Shown here piece by piece: positions 44,671 to 57,992 of a stretch of 64,000 bases of DNA. The first letter of the stretch is position 1. Every line of letters starts with the position of its first letter. Position numbers and translations under genes: made by a program. The DNA is taken from NCBI RefSeq assembly GCF_028502605.1, contig NC_079233.1:1426001-1490000 (forward strand), read 5' to 3'. Origin of the DNA: Trichoderma breve. Taxonomy: Eukaryota > Ascomycota > Sordariomycetes > Hypocreales > Hypocreaceae. The notes under the pieces were generated by a model. That model saw nothing but the letters and a program-made list of their open reading frames with translations, searched no databases and was not told the DNA's origin.

Positions 44671-47600
44671 TAATGGCACTAACTAATCTTTTGTATGTAC
44701 GAGTAAACTCAACACAGTCCAGCGACGAGAGCTGCTGAGGAACGGGATATGGGATATGGGAATGGAAATAAGGAAATCATATTGCGCGCAACAGGCTAGA
44801 TAGCCAGATAATTCGATTTAGGTAGTTTGAAAAAAAGGTGCTTTGAAATTTACAATTTCGCGATTCCAGTGTGAAGGATGATGAATTTGTTTACATGCTT
44901 GATGGAGCCTTTGCTTTCAAACCCTACAAACTCAACAGACTGGCCGACGCGGTTTGGAGAAGATAGATCTACAAAGTTCGCCCACCTACACTAAGACATG
45001 TCGTTGGCTGATCTTCTCAGCTCCAATTTTCAACGTTGCCACCAAACTCGTACGATAAGACAACTTGACTCGCGATACTAATTACCTGCCATCGGCTTCT
45101 TCTTGGCACAGTCCCTTCGGCAGAGAGACTGCCGAGAAAGAAATTATCAAATGTCTCTTTTCATATACAGCACTGGCGATCCAGCGACATACCCCGACAA
45201 GGAAGAAAAAATAAGCCATAACCTCATTCGCTAAACTTCGTCCCGGAACCCTGGTCGAAGAGCAGCGGGAACTGGCTCTAACAGGCATCCCGGACCATCC
45301 ACACCTCAAGCGAGAAGGCGTAACGAGACAAAGAGCAGGGCTACGGAAGGAGGAGAGGAAAAAGAGAGAGAGAGAGAGGAAAAAATAGGGACCCTTGAAC
45401 GGGACGTTTCGCTTGGCCCGCCGGGTTGGAACGGAAGCATCTCGGGCATTGCTTTCTCGCAGCCCGTCGCAAGAAGATGCGCGCTCCGGGCCAAGAGATG
45501 AGGTAATGTTACAGCACACTATACCACTGCGGAGCCTCGAGCCTGACTTGTCAAGTGTGTCTAGCATCGCAGCTGTAGCCGTACAATGAGCAGCGGCCGG
45601 TATGTCTGAGTCGGAGGGGGGGGGGAACAGGCCACCAGAATCCGCGTGCTGGGTGTGGTGTTTCAGAACCGAATCGCCCGCCAATGCCCATCACCAAGCA
45701 ACCACATCGTTCGACCCAAGAAAGCGGGGGAAGGAGAGCAAAATGGCCCTTCAACTTGCCTTGCAGGCGTGGGTAACGACGGTGATTTGCCAGATGCAGG
45801 ATTTCGGTACCCCCCTCCCCTCTCTCTCTTTGCTTCCCATCTGCCATCCTTTTTTTCTCCAACACCACACGAGAGCCGAACCCCGGACACACGCGGAGAG
45901 CGAAACTGAGACATGGCTTTGATAGCGGCCCAATATGTGTGGCAGCGAAGCCTTGTGTATCGTCGAATCCCAGCCGCACCGCTGGAGGGGGATGGGGGGG
46001 TTGGCAGAGTAGAGACACGCACGAGCACAGCACGCCAGCGCTACGGCATGCATGGAATCATCATGGCCACGCACGAAATACGATCCGATTACATGGCGGA
46101 GTGTTGGTCTGCTGGGCTCCAGAGTTGGGGGTCAGTCAGCCATCAACCACCAAAGCCCAAAGCCGGGCCAAGCCAAACCGGCATCATGGCCAGCGGCAAA
46201 AGAGAGAAAGTCCCCCAGCCCGGACTGTTTCATTCCCTCCTCTCACTCCCCCACTTTCCGGATGGTGGGCTAAGGCACAATCTCACAGGCACACCCTTTT
46301 CCCGTTTGGCCTTATTTCTTCTAATCGTTTCTGCTTGGTCTTTTCGGAGTCCAGGCATACTGCGTGCATATGGGGGGATGTAATTCAATGACAGATGCAA
46401 ATGACCCCACGTTGTGCTCCATATCTAACTTTGTTTTACCTGCTTAAAAGTCTGGGGAAGAAGAAATCGATGTGGTAATTCTCCGAGCAGCCCGACCTGC
46501 AAAGTTGGTCTTGTAACGTAAGGGAAAGCAAATCAAATCTGTCCATTTTCTCAAAAGGCAACATGCGGCACACGATACACGTACGTAATAAATCGCACAC
46601 AGCGAATTTGTCGTTCCATGTCCCGCTCGGCCTGCATGCTCTGCCGCGCCAGACCCTTTGATCAGCCTCACCAAAAAGACACGCCAGCAGAGAAAAGATC
46701 ATCCGCTAAGACGGAGACTAGGCAATGACAGATGGGAAAATCAGCGCTCAGCCCGTGCCGAAGGGGCTGCCTGCGTCGGCCAAGTCGAAAACAGAGATGG
46801 ATAGACGGCTCGGAGATACACAAGGAGGAAAAAAAAAAAGAGAAAATCTCCCTTCCATACGGTACGACGTGGATGGATATCACGGCTCCTTACCTTTGCC
46901 CTGACCGGTTCGGCAAGGAGTTCCCGATCTTTGGCCCCCCGCCCCCAGCTTTTCATCTTTGACAAATTTCGAGGCTGAAACAGCCCTTGAGAACAATATC
47001 GAGGTGGTTACACAGCATTTCCACCGGCTTGCCAAGCGTGTAAAAAAAAAAACTTCTCCCCGGCCGTTGCTGCAATCTGTACAGTACCTACCGATGTGAG
47101 CTGTAAGGGATCCATGACCGTACATTAGATGCTATGGAGAACAAAAGATGACGCCCACAAAAAACTTCAGCTCCGGTCTTAGTGCCAGAACCCCCAAAAT
47201 CCCACACGGCAACATGGCATCTGCTGGTCGCTGATATCGACGTCATCTCGAACAAGAATAGAAGCTCCTCGGCGGCAAGATACCGCTATTTTCTTTCTTC
47301 TCGGTCACGCCTCGCCGTTTCGTTGGAGGACAGCGGATCTGATGTTGGGTGGGGAGTGGGTTCATGTCCCATCGAATAAAGCCCATGACCATAATCTGTC
47401 TCGTCTTGGTCCCTTGGAAAACCAACACGGTACTGTATTGTATTTTTCCTTTAGCAGTGCTACTCTACTTCGTAGGTACAGGCAGGTACCGGCTGCTAGC
47501 AAAGAGTGAGACTGCGAGGGAGGAGAAAAATAAAAAAAGACGGGAGAGGCTCGGCCAACGAAATGTCCTGAAACCGCCGCCCTACCACCTGAGCTTCACA

Positions 47601-48756
47601 GCCCGTGATTTTTAGTGCCTTGTCCATCGTCATGAGCATGAACGAACCGCGCTGGCTTGATACATCTCCTCACCGCATTTTTTTAATCTACACCTTTTTT
47701 CTTTCTCTCTCTATCTGTTCTCTGTGTGGTCAGTCACCATGACAGGCGTGTCCCGATGCTAGCCTAGTTTCGCTCCCACGTATCATGTCATGCGAGATGA
47801 AGCAAAACAACTAACAAGATGCTCTGTCGAGATTAGATTGGACGTCTCCCTCCTCCCTGCACGCGATGACGTGCTGCGATGCCATCCATCCGCTTATTCG
47901 GCTTCTTGAGATGTGATCAACGGATTGGCTTGGGCTTGGCATCAGAAATCACGAGTAAGGGCCGTCTCATGGGAACGAAGAAATCCCTTGCGAGTCCTGA
48001 ATCAGGGCATGGCATACGATGGTCCGCCACGATCTAGAGCCTCGCTTTAGCGTGCGATTGCGGACTTTGCCGCATAGAATTTTAATACTACCATTTTTTT
48101 TGTATATGCGTTTTTTTGGAGAACGTCGTAGGATAATACCCATTGGGAAAGGCATCGTCGGGGAAAGGGAGGGGAGAAACAAGGTCATACGACGAGGGCA
48201 AGCTTGAAAAAAATAGAGTGCAAAGACAGACTTGGTAGGTCTTTTTGTCGGAGGATAAGTTCCTTTGAAGGATCAATGGCAGTCGTTCAATACGATGTCT
48301 TCCCATGGCCTCGGGCTATTAGACGGTCCGCGGCTCCATGTCAGTAGGGCGTCGACGCAGGCATCAGGTATGTAATGTATGTCTCAAGGTTTAAACAATG
48401 GTCTGCTTGGCAGATGTGAAGGCATGGCATTGCTGACCACTGCACGTACGTCTACATGTACAGTATACGGGCATATAAGCGCTATGCCAGCAACCTTTCA
48501 GAGCAACATTGAAAAGATGTCCTGTAACAGTACCATACAGTTACAGGGGAGACTTCACATGCCCGTCGCCCCGGATGTGTCAGGGCTTTTTGACAAAACT
48601 GAGAGATGATAGCCGGTTCGTGAAGGATGCAATCAGCCATCGTCCAGAATATAGTAGATACCTGCAGCTTGCCGTATGCGAACGCATCCAACAATGTACA
48701 CTCCCACTCTCCGGAATCCGTAGACTCAAAATCACCAGGTTGCAAGTGCCTTGCTG

Positions 48757-48794
48757 AGCAACCTTGAACAGCGCCCTTAGCAACCTTGAACAGC
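48757..48794 (+). repeat. 22-bp-period direct repeat
   Basis: AGCAACCTTGAACAGC occurs exactly at 48757-48772 and again at 48779-48794. Two copies only, intergenic. Confidence 0.8.
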
Positions 48795-51700
48795 TCTTTA
48801 GCCTGCCACTCCCAACGCCTGGCATTGGCCGAGCTGTCAAAGTGCTGGTGTAAGCGCCAGCCTAGTCGGTTTGCTTGCTCCTCTGAAGCTACACTATGGC
48901 CGCCACGCCGTTCCCCGAACTTGGTCTTGTTTGATTGATTTTCTTGCCACCGAAGATTTGGCATGGGCTGAGCGGTGCGGCGCGAGGGCGGTCCGCATGG
49001 TGTTTATCCGCCGTTCAAACTCAAATATCGTCGGTGAGTCTAGAACTGGCCGCTCAATTGCCCAAAGGAGGAGACATTGGGCAGCCGGGCTTGAATTGAC
49101 TTTTTTTTTTACCCCAAAATCTATCATTACGAGGATTAAAAAAAAAAAAGGCTGTGAGATTCCTCTCCCCCCACCAGCTACTGTATATGGATGGATGGAT
49201 GATGGGGCTACCATTGATGATGTACTGCCTCATGAACGGTGAATGGGCAGCTGGAATCGAAAAACTGCGCCCGAGTTGATCAATCACAACGGCGTGGCCA
49301 CTACTGGACGCCGCCATTATGCTACTCGCAATGCTAAGGGGGATGTAAATTGCGAATTCGTCTCTTTTCACCTTTTCACTCTTCATCTTAGCATCGTCTG
49401 GTAATAGCGCTGGCGCATAATGCTGCCCCTAGCAAGTCACATGAATGCCAGCACTCTGCGGTCACTCGATTACCGCTTCTCTGGAAGGGGAACAAGACAG
49501 CAGACGGATCCTCTTAGCAGAGTTAGACCCAGAGGCTAGATGCCACCATCGGGTGCCAAGGTCAGGGTTGTTACTAGCGATTGCTAAAAACCAAGAGCCC
49601 GGCGTGGAGGATCAAGTCCAGTTCTTTTTTCGTGTCCATGTACCCCCAGGTAAATCTCCGTACCAAAGCCCACTTAGCCGCCTGGGACAATGTCACGTAT
49701 TCAAATCCCAATTGCCAGCCTCATGGCAGGCCTAAGCCTATTGAAGCGCAAGGGCGGTCTTTCGGCATTGTTTTCTGGGGCCAGATGGTTACACAGGGGA
49801 CGGAGGTTTCGATGCTTTCTTTGTGCCATCGAAGCCGTGTCTCGAAATGTTCCTCGAATGCGGGGAGGCAGAATGCCTGTGCCACCAAGCAAGTCCTATA
49901 GCGTCCTCGGTCACAACTGATTTTCGAGAGAGACCAAGGAGAATGTGAGTATATGGCTGTCTGCATGTGAGCGTGCGAGTGTGTGTTGGGGCGAGAAGGA
50001 GAAAAGAGAGAGCGAAGCCCGGCATACAGCTGGCTAGTGGAAGGATCTGTCTAGCCTACACTAATCGATTGAAGCAGTGCTCCGTATCTCCAGCCAAAGT
50101 GTTCTTGTTTAGCTTCATTTTATCAGTGGCAAGTTGAAAAGGGGAACATCGTGTCAAGGGAGCGTCGATCATTAGGCCTTGTGCGTGTCGAAATTAGCAC
50201 TGCTGGTAACGCTAGTTTGAGTATCTCTTCATGAGTGGAGATTCGAAGCATACTAATGTCCGTTAGTGATCACTTAGTATATGGTCTGGCAGCATATGAG
50301 TACGAGTAGTGTACAAGAGTTGAGGCCAAAAAAGCCCGAGTCATCTTCTCCTAATCTGGCCACTCGAGGTGCCCCTCCATCGTGGCTTTTTCAAGGGCAT
50401 TGAGTCGGGATGAGAATTGACATACATAGATAGTACTTACAGGTCTATTTACCCGTAGGGCAATATCGGGGAATCGTCTCATGTGACCGTAAGAATCTCG
50501 TCTGAGAGGTGGATTCGGCATAGCCAAGTCTTCACGGAAAGAGTATCCATTCCGGGAAGCCCGACAAGGAGTCAACAGTCCAGTATCATGTTATGTACGA
50601 AGGAGTCCGGAGCAGCATACTAGATAAGCACGCAACACTCCTACATACGAGTACAGGACATACCACAAGGTTGTATGGGATGTGATTGATAACCTGTCAC
50701 TTGTGCTCCTTGGTAATGACACCTACCGGTATGCTGCGGCTTCTGTTTCAACATCTGCCGTTGCTTTTTCCATTACTCCCCGACAACATACTGCGGCTGG
50801 CAGGCGGCAGCTGTCCACCTCATGGCGTGACATATCCTTCGTTGCCAGCGTTGCTGACCTTGGAGCTCGGTAATGCAGCCGTCTACTGGTCGAGCGAGCG
50901 TGGAGAATAGAGGCTAAATCTGTAAGCTGGGGAGAGAATTGGCGTCAAAGGCTGGCTGGTTCCATTGGGCGTGCCGGAATTCGTTGCAGCCAGGTCTTAT
51001 TAGTAACTAGTACGAAGTAGCAGCACCTTGCGAGTTTCGAGGCTCTCTCCGTGGGATTAGTACGGAGTACCCAGGCCACAGTACTAACACGATCACCGTC
51101 AGGAAGCTGATGACTGCGGGGACCAGATGATGGCTTCAGCCGTTAGCGTCTCTACACGGTCCGTTGCGCCCGCTTCTAAACAGTCGCTAGTTAAACTCGC
51201 TGGTGAATCTTGAGGCACGGTTCACTTGGGAGGGGCGTCGTTTAGTCGTCCGGAGAAGTTGTCTCAGCCGTGCCGTTTGGGATGAGCGGCTTATACGGAT
51301 GGATTGCGGACGCGTAGCAACGACTCTCAATGACAAGATGCTTCAAAGGTTCTCTGACCTCGAATTGCTCGTGGGACATGCTGTCTACTCTACTGAAGCA
51401 GCGAGAGTAGTATATCGACCAGTCCCGTACAACACATAGCGAGCAGCGTCGGGCCGGTGTGATATTGCTGCCAACATCACGATGTTATCCACAGGTATTC
51501 CGTGTTAAATACGTACGAATAGTAAGCTCTTCCATCGTGTTGGGCTGTGTCCTCAGCTCAGTTACCCATAAGAGAAGGCTCCTCTTCCTCCTCCCAGCGT
51601 TCAGATTAGTATACAGTATAAGTCCATGTAGTCGTGGAGACGGCTGTTATCGTGCCTGGATTGGACCGGGGTCTGGGCTGTCGTCTTTTAAACGGAGAAA

Positions 51701-52885
51701 CCGTATTCGCTGCTTTTGTGGACAGGGTTCAGCATTGGCCAATCTCCTCGTTTGCAGAACAGCTGCGACTTCCGAGCGGCCAACACAGATCAGTCAGCCC
51801 CACGCCTCGTGGGGGTTTTGCTCGGAGCGTACCGTCTTGATTTAGCACAAGCAGCACCAGGTCTCCTGATGGCCCTTCTCCGCTCGATCTCGTCTGCTAG
51901 CTTTGAATGGGCACCAGGCGTGCGTATTGTAGGATTGCCTGTATGTCCGAGTACAGTGGGCTCATGGGGCTTTGTTGAGGCGGCTGATAAGATAATGATC
52001 TACAGACTGGAGTGTTCCTCGTGGAAGCCAGCGTGGACCAGGGAGGCTCAGCTCAGGGGCTCCAGTCTGGTACGGATCGTGACCTCGTACGGATACGCTC
52101 TCATTTCGTGCACGGTAGTTTTGATCACGCTCGAGGACAGGCTGTGACGTGGTGTACATGTACATATGTACGCGGTGCGTAAGAGTCGATGGAATCATGA
52201 CCTAGGTAGATATAGCGCATGTCAGTGTTGGCAAAGTCGCTGTAGATGTAGGAGTAGTTGAAATTGCCAGAAGAATAATCAGAAAACCCAAGACACTGGT
52301 AACACAGCCTCCAGGCACGGGTACAGCATGCTGCTGATATTGCATTTCGGGGAGGCTGCTTGATCATCATCCCGTATGCGCCGCACTTGCTTGCCTTCCA
52401 GGTACAAATTAAACCAAATCACTAACCTTTCCGTCTGCGCGATGCAACGCTCTGATCGTCCTGGACCCTCTGGTTGGCGGCAACGAGAAGCTCCGTAGCC
52501 CGGAGACCAGCCTGTTTATGACTTTGGCCCGGCGGTAATATGAGAGGGGAGAGGCCCAACTTACTGGGCCCCTGGCTAGCGCCTATGGGAGAGAGGCCAC
52601 GATGATAGTGTCAACTGCTGGGCGTACATGTCTGTACAGAGCGATTGCAGGTGCTGGAACGAGCAGATTATGTTCTTATCATATCAGCCAACTAGGCCAA
52701 TTAGCAGCGCGGGAGTTGTCTCGTATGAGCAGAGGCATATAACAGATATGCGACTATGTACATGCGTGTACGTGTATGAGTGATCGAAGAAGGCCTTGCA
52801 ACTGGAGGATGTTACGAACATTGGTGGACCTACGAGGACCAACTGCTACAGGCACGACGCCGAGCTTATCGAATGGAAGGCAAGT

Positions 52886-52910
52886 TGCTGCTGCTGCTGC
52901 CGCTGCTGCT
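52886..52910 (+). repeat. (CTG)n microsatellite
   Basis: About eight CTG units with one CCG interruption, intergenic. Confidence 0.85.
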
Positions 52911-53830
52911 ACATAAACCCGAGCTGTACCTACATGTACGGAGGAGTCAGTACTAATGTACGGATTTACGGTTAAGTTCAGTGCCCTGAAGCGCCAAATC
53001 TCGTGCTAATGCTGCCTTTCCTGCAGTTGCTTCTGAGGCACCTACAAGTTAGCAGGTACAAGCAGTACTTGGCACAGTATGTAGAATCCTCCAGTGCAGG
53101 AGTCCTCGTACTGTACTGTCCGCAAATCCGACAGCCTGAGGCAGTGACTGAGCAGCCTTGTGAAAAACCCCAATCATCAATTCCCAAATCCTTCCGAGGA
53201 GGGCTTCCCTTTGACCTCGACAGACCGAAGAATGAAGGGAATAAACGACGAGACGGCCATGATTCTTTCTCGTCAACTCATCACGCCACGACCTGCCAGG
53301 GATTGCCGCCGATTACTGGGTCGCTATTGAATTAGCTCCGAGCTCTAGAGGAGCCATCTAGTGCCATGACAGGGCACTCAATTCAGCCATGGCACGGGTT
53401 GGCCATTTCTCGGCGACGATGGCCTAATGATAGCTCTCCGGAGTATACGAAGTACTCGTACGAACACAGCTTACGGCTGTTGGTATACATACCTCGAAAC
53501 AGCATACGGCACGAGCAGGATGAGTACGAGTGCAGATATCGAGCCATGCAGCAGCGCCGGACAAAGCACGACGGGCATCAATCCCTGTCCCTCAGTAGTG
53601 CCATCAGTTAGGTGCTACGACAGAAGCATCTCGACTCGGCTTGGCTGAAATCGTTACGCCAGCAACAGCCACACGCGGCCAGAAGAAGGAAAAAGGGCAA
53701 AAATAAGCCAGCCGCTAATAAGCTAATCAAATCCCATCAAAGGCCATCAATCTGTCGGTCTGGGCCTGAAACGATGCGCCGCCGCTTCAACCAGACATCG
53801 GCCGGCCTGTCTGTGTCCCTGCCTAAAGGG

Positions 53831-53871
53831 CACACACACACACACACTTACACCTACTCGTACACACACAC
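53831..53871 (+). repeat. (CA)n microsatellite, interrupted
   Basis: Two CA runs (53831-53847 and about 53860-53871) separated by TTACACCTACTCG. Confidence 0.85.
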
Positions 53872-55634
53872 AACGGCAATGGCGAATGGCTTCCGAGAGA
53901 GTGTGAGGAGACAGGCGAGAGGACAGGACAAGGAAGCATTTCCGCCGCCGACGACGACGACGATTATGCGCGCTGGCTGCTTAAACAACGAGCCAAAATG
54001 CGAGTAGGGCTGCAAAGCAAAACTGCGGCGGGGACGTTGGCCCGCACCCCCCGTCCACAAATCATGTCCAGCTACCTGACACACCCTGGACTGGCCAGCA
54101 ATGATATCATGATACAGGACGCTATGTCGGAAGCAACCTTTCTGATGCTTGTTCGCCGCAGAGTCTAGCCGGGGGGTTGAGGGGACTTGGGGGAGGTCAG
54201 TTGTGGACAAACGGCCTACTGTACTCGTACTGCTTGTGCCTGCTCGCACCGTCACGCCTCTCCCAGACACCGCGTTGCACGTTGACGGGCCAAAAGATGG
54301 CGTCAGCAATGGCTTCCCCATATAGCGTGCCACATTCCCGAAGCACACTGGGCGTCAAGGTCCTGCAACCCATGCTCATGCTCTTCTCACCAAAGGCCGG
54401 CGTTGAATCTCGTTCCCTGGACGCAACTAGCCAGCAGTCCAGCCTCAGCTCCCAGGCCAGACTCGCAAGGGTCAGCTCTGGAACGAATGCTTGGTGCTTG
54501 ACTTTAGCACTATTAAGAAGCTGGAATTGTCCAGCTAGGCGGGGTCTCCTGAGAAGTGAGAAGAGACAAAAGACACCACGACGAGAAGCAGAGGTGCAGT
54601 GCAGGGGTGCGGCACGTCCCTCCCCCAGCACTCGCAGCTCCAACTCGGTACGAGTAACGAGCAGCAGCTTGACCCCTACCGACCAGGCTTCTTGTACCGG
54701 GGAGTACCTCCACGTCTCTCTGCAGGGACTGGCTGGCCGACGCTAGGATAGGGAATGTGTGGGTTTAGAGGTGGAGATGAGCGCCAAGGCCTCGACCCCG
54801 TCTAGATGTCATCTACTGCTCCTCCCATCAACCAAATCCTAAGCCCAAAGCTGGCTTGTACCCCCATCACAATCGTCTGTCCACGGGAGCGACGGCACAA
54901 CAGCTCTTGAGTCGTAGCAGCATTAGGGGAATAACGGCGACTACTCGCACATGTATCCGTACAGAGCCCAGGCGAGGTTGCGATTAGCTTCGCGCTTTGG
55001 ACAATCCCACACGCCCCTTGCTTGGGTGGTGTGTTCCCAACCTCATTCAGGCCTGGGGGCCAAGATGGACGGCTGTGGGGGGGAAAGAGAGCCCAAACAG
55101 CGATTGACGGATGGTTCTCATGAGAGGATCTTATGTATATGATTTAAACGGATGCCGTTTGGACCTGGACCCTGTCTCTCTGGCTGGTCGCCAAATAAGA
55201 CCTCTCCTCCACCACAACCCCTCCATGCCGCCCAATCCTTACTTCTCTCTGCTCGCCACGATCTTCGCTTGCACCGTGCATCTTGGCCAGCTATCCCTCT
55301 GATCGTCTCCAGTGCCGATGTCGATGAATTACCCAACGTGATACTAGCACGAACAGCCACTCAACCACTCCTGCCTGACGGGCCCTCCACCCTTGAATTT
55401 TCTACGCCGGCCGGCGAAAAAGAAAAGAAAAGAAAAGTGACAGAGCACAAAAGAGAGAGAGAAGAGCTTTTGTCAGCTTCAATCGCTGTTGATTTCTGCC
55501 TCTCAAGCCTCTTTCTCAATATCTCTCACCTCCCCCCACGCCTTACTTCTCTCTCCGAATAGCCTATTTCACGTGCCGACGCTTCTTTTCCGAATACCAA
55601 CTTCGATTGGGCATGTGCTTGCTATTGACGTGTA

Positions 55635-57992
55635 ATGGAACATACGCTCGCCATCGTGACGAACGAAGACTTTACCCAGTCAGACGATAACAGCATGTCC
55701 CCCGATGAAGGATCCTATGATGGGATGGTGTTGCCATCGCCGTCTCCTACAGAGACAGCGTGGAGAGCAGGCATTTCCACGGCACCTCTTCAGATGGGGC
55801 AGCTCTCGCCGGTGAGCTCCAATACCGACGCCAACCTAGACAACTCGTCTGTCCCGCCCATGGCCCATCATTCTGCATCGTCGTCGTCCTGTGTAGACTC
55901 TTGGAACCCCAGCTATGCCAATCCGGACGAGGGCGAAGAAGATTGGGACTGGGAGCAAGGCTCTGAAGAAGCACTCGCCATTCCAAAGCTAGAACCGATC
56001 GACGACGATATCAATTTGGAGGATGTAATCGCAGCCCCTCTGTCGCAAACGCCGCCGAACGAGCTGCTCGGAGGTCCCCAGCTCAAGCAAAAGAGACCCC
56101 GTGGACGACCGAGGAAACATCCCCTGACCCCGATAGTCAGTGCGAATAAAGTGACCAAGGGCCGCTCCAAGACTGGATGCATCACCTGTAGGAAGCGCAA
56201 GAAGAAGTGTGATGAGGCAAAACCAAGATGTACGCAGGCTCTGTTCGAATTTCATAAGGCATCGTAGTCATGTACTCACGCTAACATATGGCTGGATTAA
56301 TAGGCATGAACTGTGAGAAGAACGCCGTCGTCTGTGAGGGATACCATGAAAAGCAGGTTTGGAAGAGCGGCAGGGAAAGGGCTGAAGAGGGTACGTTGAA
56401 CCAGATTTGAAAGCAAAGAATCTGGGCAATAGCAACACCACAGCTTCCGAGCCATCTAACTAACCTTCACAGTAGAACGACAGCGATGGGAGAACCTACC
56501 CATTATAACCATGCAGCCCATCTTTCATGGCGTGGAAACCACCGAGGACAAGATATTTTGGAAACATTACGTTAACCACTTCAGCAATGTGTTGACGGTT
56601 GAAGGAGAGGCCAAGAATGCCTTCAAGGACATCATACTGCAACTCGCCAATCGGCATCAGGGCTTGATGCACTCGATCCTTGCGGCTAGCAGCAAGCATA
56701 TCGACTGGGACACGCCTTATGGCATGAAGATTCTTCAGAACAACCCTTCCACGAGCAAAGAGACACTGGAGCAACGCTCCGAGTATCACCACGACGAAGG
56801 CATGAGACGGATGTATGCCGAGATGAATGAAGAGACGGACAAGAACGACCCTGAGTACAAGACAATTCTGGCTGCTCGGTACGGCCAGATGATGTGCCTA
56901 CTCCTTCAGACTCGAGCCGAGGGCAACCCGCGAGGGGACCACAGAGTTCATCTCCAGGCGTACAAGTTCCTAGTGCAGCACTCACCTCCAGAAGATACAA
57001 ACTTTCTCACCTTCATCACGGAGTTTTTCCAGTATCACATTTATGCCGACGATCTCTTCTGGTACCCTGAAAAGAAGACGGAGCGCCTCGCTTCGGAAGA
57101 TTGGGAGCCGACGATGCCTATTCATCCTCCACGCCTACTGGGAGTCGCTGATGGGCTATTTCGCCACCTTTCCGAGATTACCAGCATTCGAAACGCAATC
57201 CGTGTCAACATGGCCAACGCTGTCGACCCCCTTGTGGACTACACGAGTCTGTACAAGGCTGCTGAGATTGATGCCGCCATCAGGGAGTGGACACCACGCT
57301 GGCCTTCCGGCGACAGCCGTGATCGTGTCGGGCTGCTGTACAAGCAGATGTTATGGGTCTATCTGTTCCGGACGATATATCCTCCCTCGGCCCTTCCTGG
57401 CCGTCGTAGCACCATTGGCTCACTACCCACGGTTGTGTTTTCTTCAATGCCGTCGAACCCACAGCCGCGACGAGCTTCGATGGCTGCGGCCATTGGCACC
57501 ACGGCTGCTTCTCCGCTCATGGGAGCGGGCAACCCTTTCTCCCGTTCGAAGACCACGCACAGCGCTCCATCTACTCGTCATCCCTCAAGAACTAGCTCTA
57601 TGCACGAAGGAGATTTGCCATCCGAGGCACAGAGACAGCGGCCTTCATCTCCGCCACCCGCCCGTCGACCGGCACAAGATGACAAGCGGATCACACTGGC
57701 AGTTGACGAATCGCTGGGGCTTCTGGAATCATTCAAGCCCTCGGATCCATCACAGACTCTCCTTTTGATCCCATGCCTGGTGATTGGAACGGCTTGCTTC
57801 GAACCCGACCAACGATACCGCATCAAAGCAGCCGTCAGGGCAGTGCGAGGGTATACAGGCTTGAAGAACTGCGATCGCGTCCTGGAGTTGCTTGAAGAAG
57901 TGTGGGCGCTCATGGATCAAGGCGACTGGGTGGCTGTTTGGGATTGGCAAAGGGTCGCGAGGCGAATGGGTCTCGACTTTCCCTGCACATGA
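55635..57992 (+). CDS. Zn2Cys6 transcription factor with AT-hook and fungal-specific regulatory domain
   Basis: Three exons, 55635-56229, 56304-56390 and 56473-57992, give 733 aa. Introns of 74 and 82 bp (both phase 1) rebuild PR-C-MNCEK and AEE-V-ERQRW. The first intron falls inside the zinc cluster, whose cysteines are at 182, 185, 192, 199, 202 and 209 (canonical CX2CX6CX6CX2CX6C). Just before it, KRPRGRPRKHP is an AT-hook, an unusual second DNA-binding element. The N-terminus is acidic and Ser-rich (EGEEDWDWEQGSEE), likely activating. From about 235 onward (MQPIFHGVETTEDKIFWKHY, LQLANRHQGLMHSILAASSKH) it matches the Fungal_trans_2-type regulatory domain. A Ser/Pro-rich insert lies near 540-650. 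Targets are unknown. Its upstream intergenic region is 11 kb. Confidence 0.95.

Larger units (their letters stand above)
44671..55634. other. 11-kb gene desert upstream of the Zn2Cys6 regulator
   Basis: No gene can be supported on either strand: open frames are short (the longest about 200 codons, several starting with non-ATG codons) and lack domains or splice-consistent partners. Content: purine run at 45352-45385, a 22-bp direct repeat at 48757-48794, A/T homopolymers (48084-48099, 49101-49109, 49138-49149), a GTAC-rich stretch at 52150-53070, (CTG)n at 52886-52910, (CA)n at 53831-53871 and (AAAAG)n at about 55418-55436. It is not strikingly AT-rich as decayed (RIP-mutated) transposon DNA would be. 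The final 500 bases are C/T-rich, like a leader of the regulator at 55635. Confidence 0.55.

Noticed and set aside
42931..44679. Several minus-strand open frames opposite the large disordered protein
   Set aside because: Shadows of the + strand coding frame and its repeats, without start or splice logic of their own.
7432..52943. GTACGGAG / CTCCGTAC words at 7432, 49656, 51060 and 52936, considered as a dispersed element
   Set aside because: Four copies of an 8-mer in 64 kb on two strands is close to the roughly two expected by chance.
53612..55142. Open frames of 63-189 codons near the (CA)n and GC-rich segment
   Set aside because: They arise from microsatellites and GC-rich sequence, and overlap each other on both strands.
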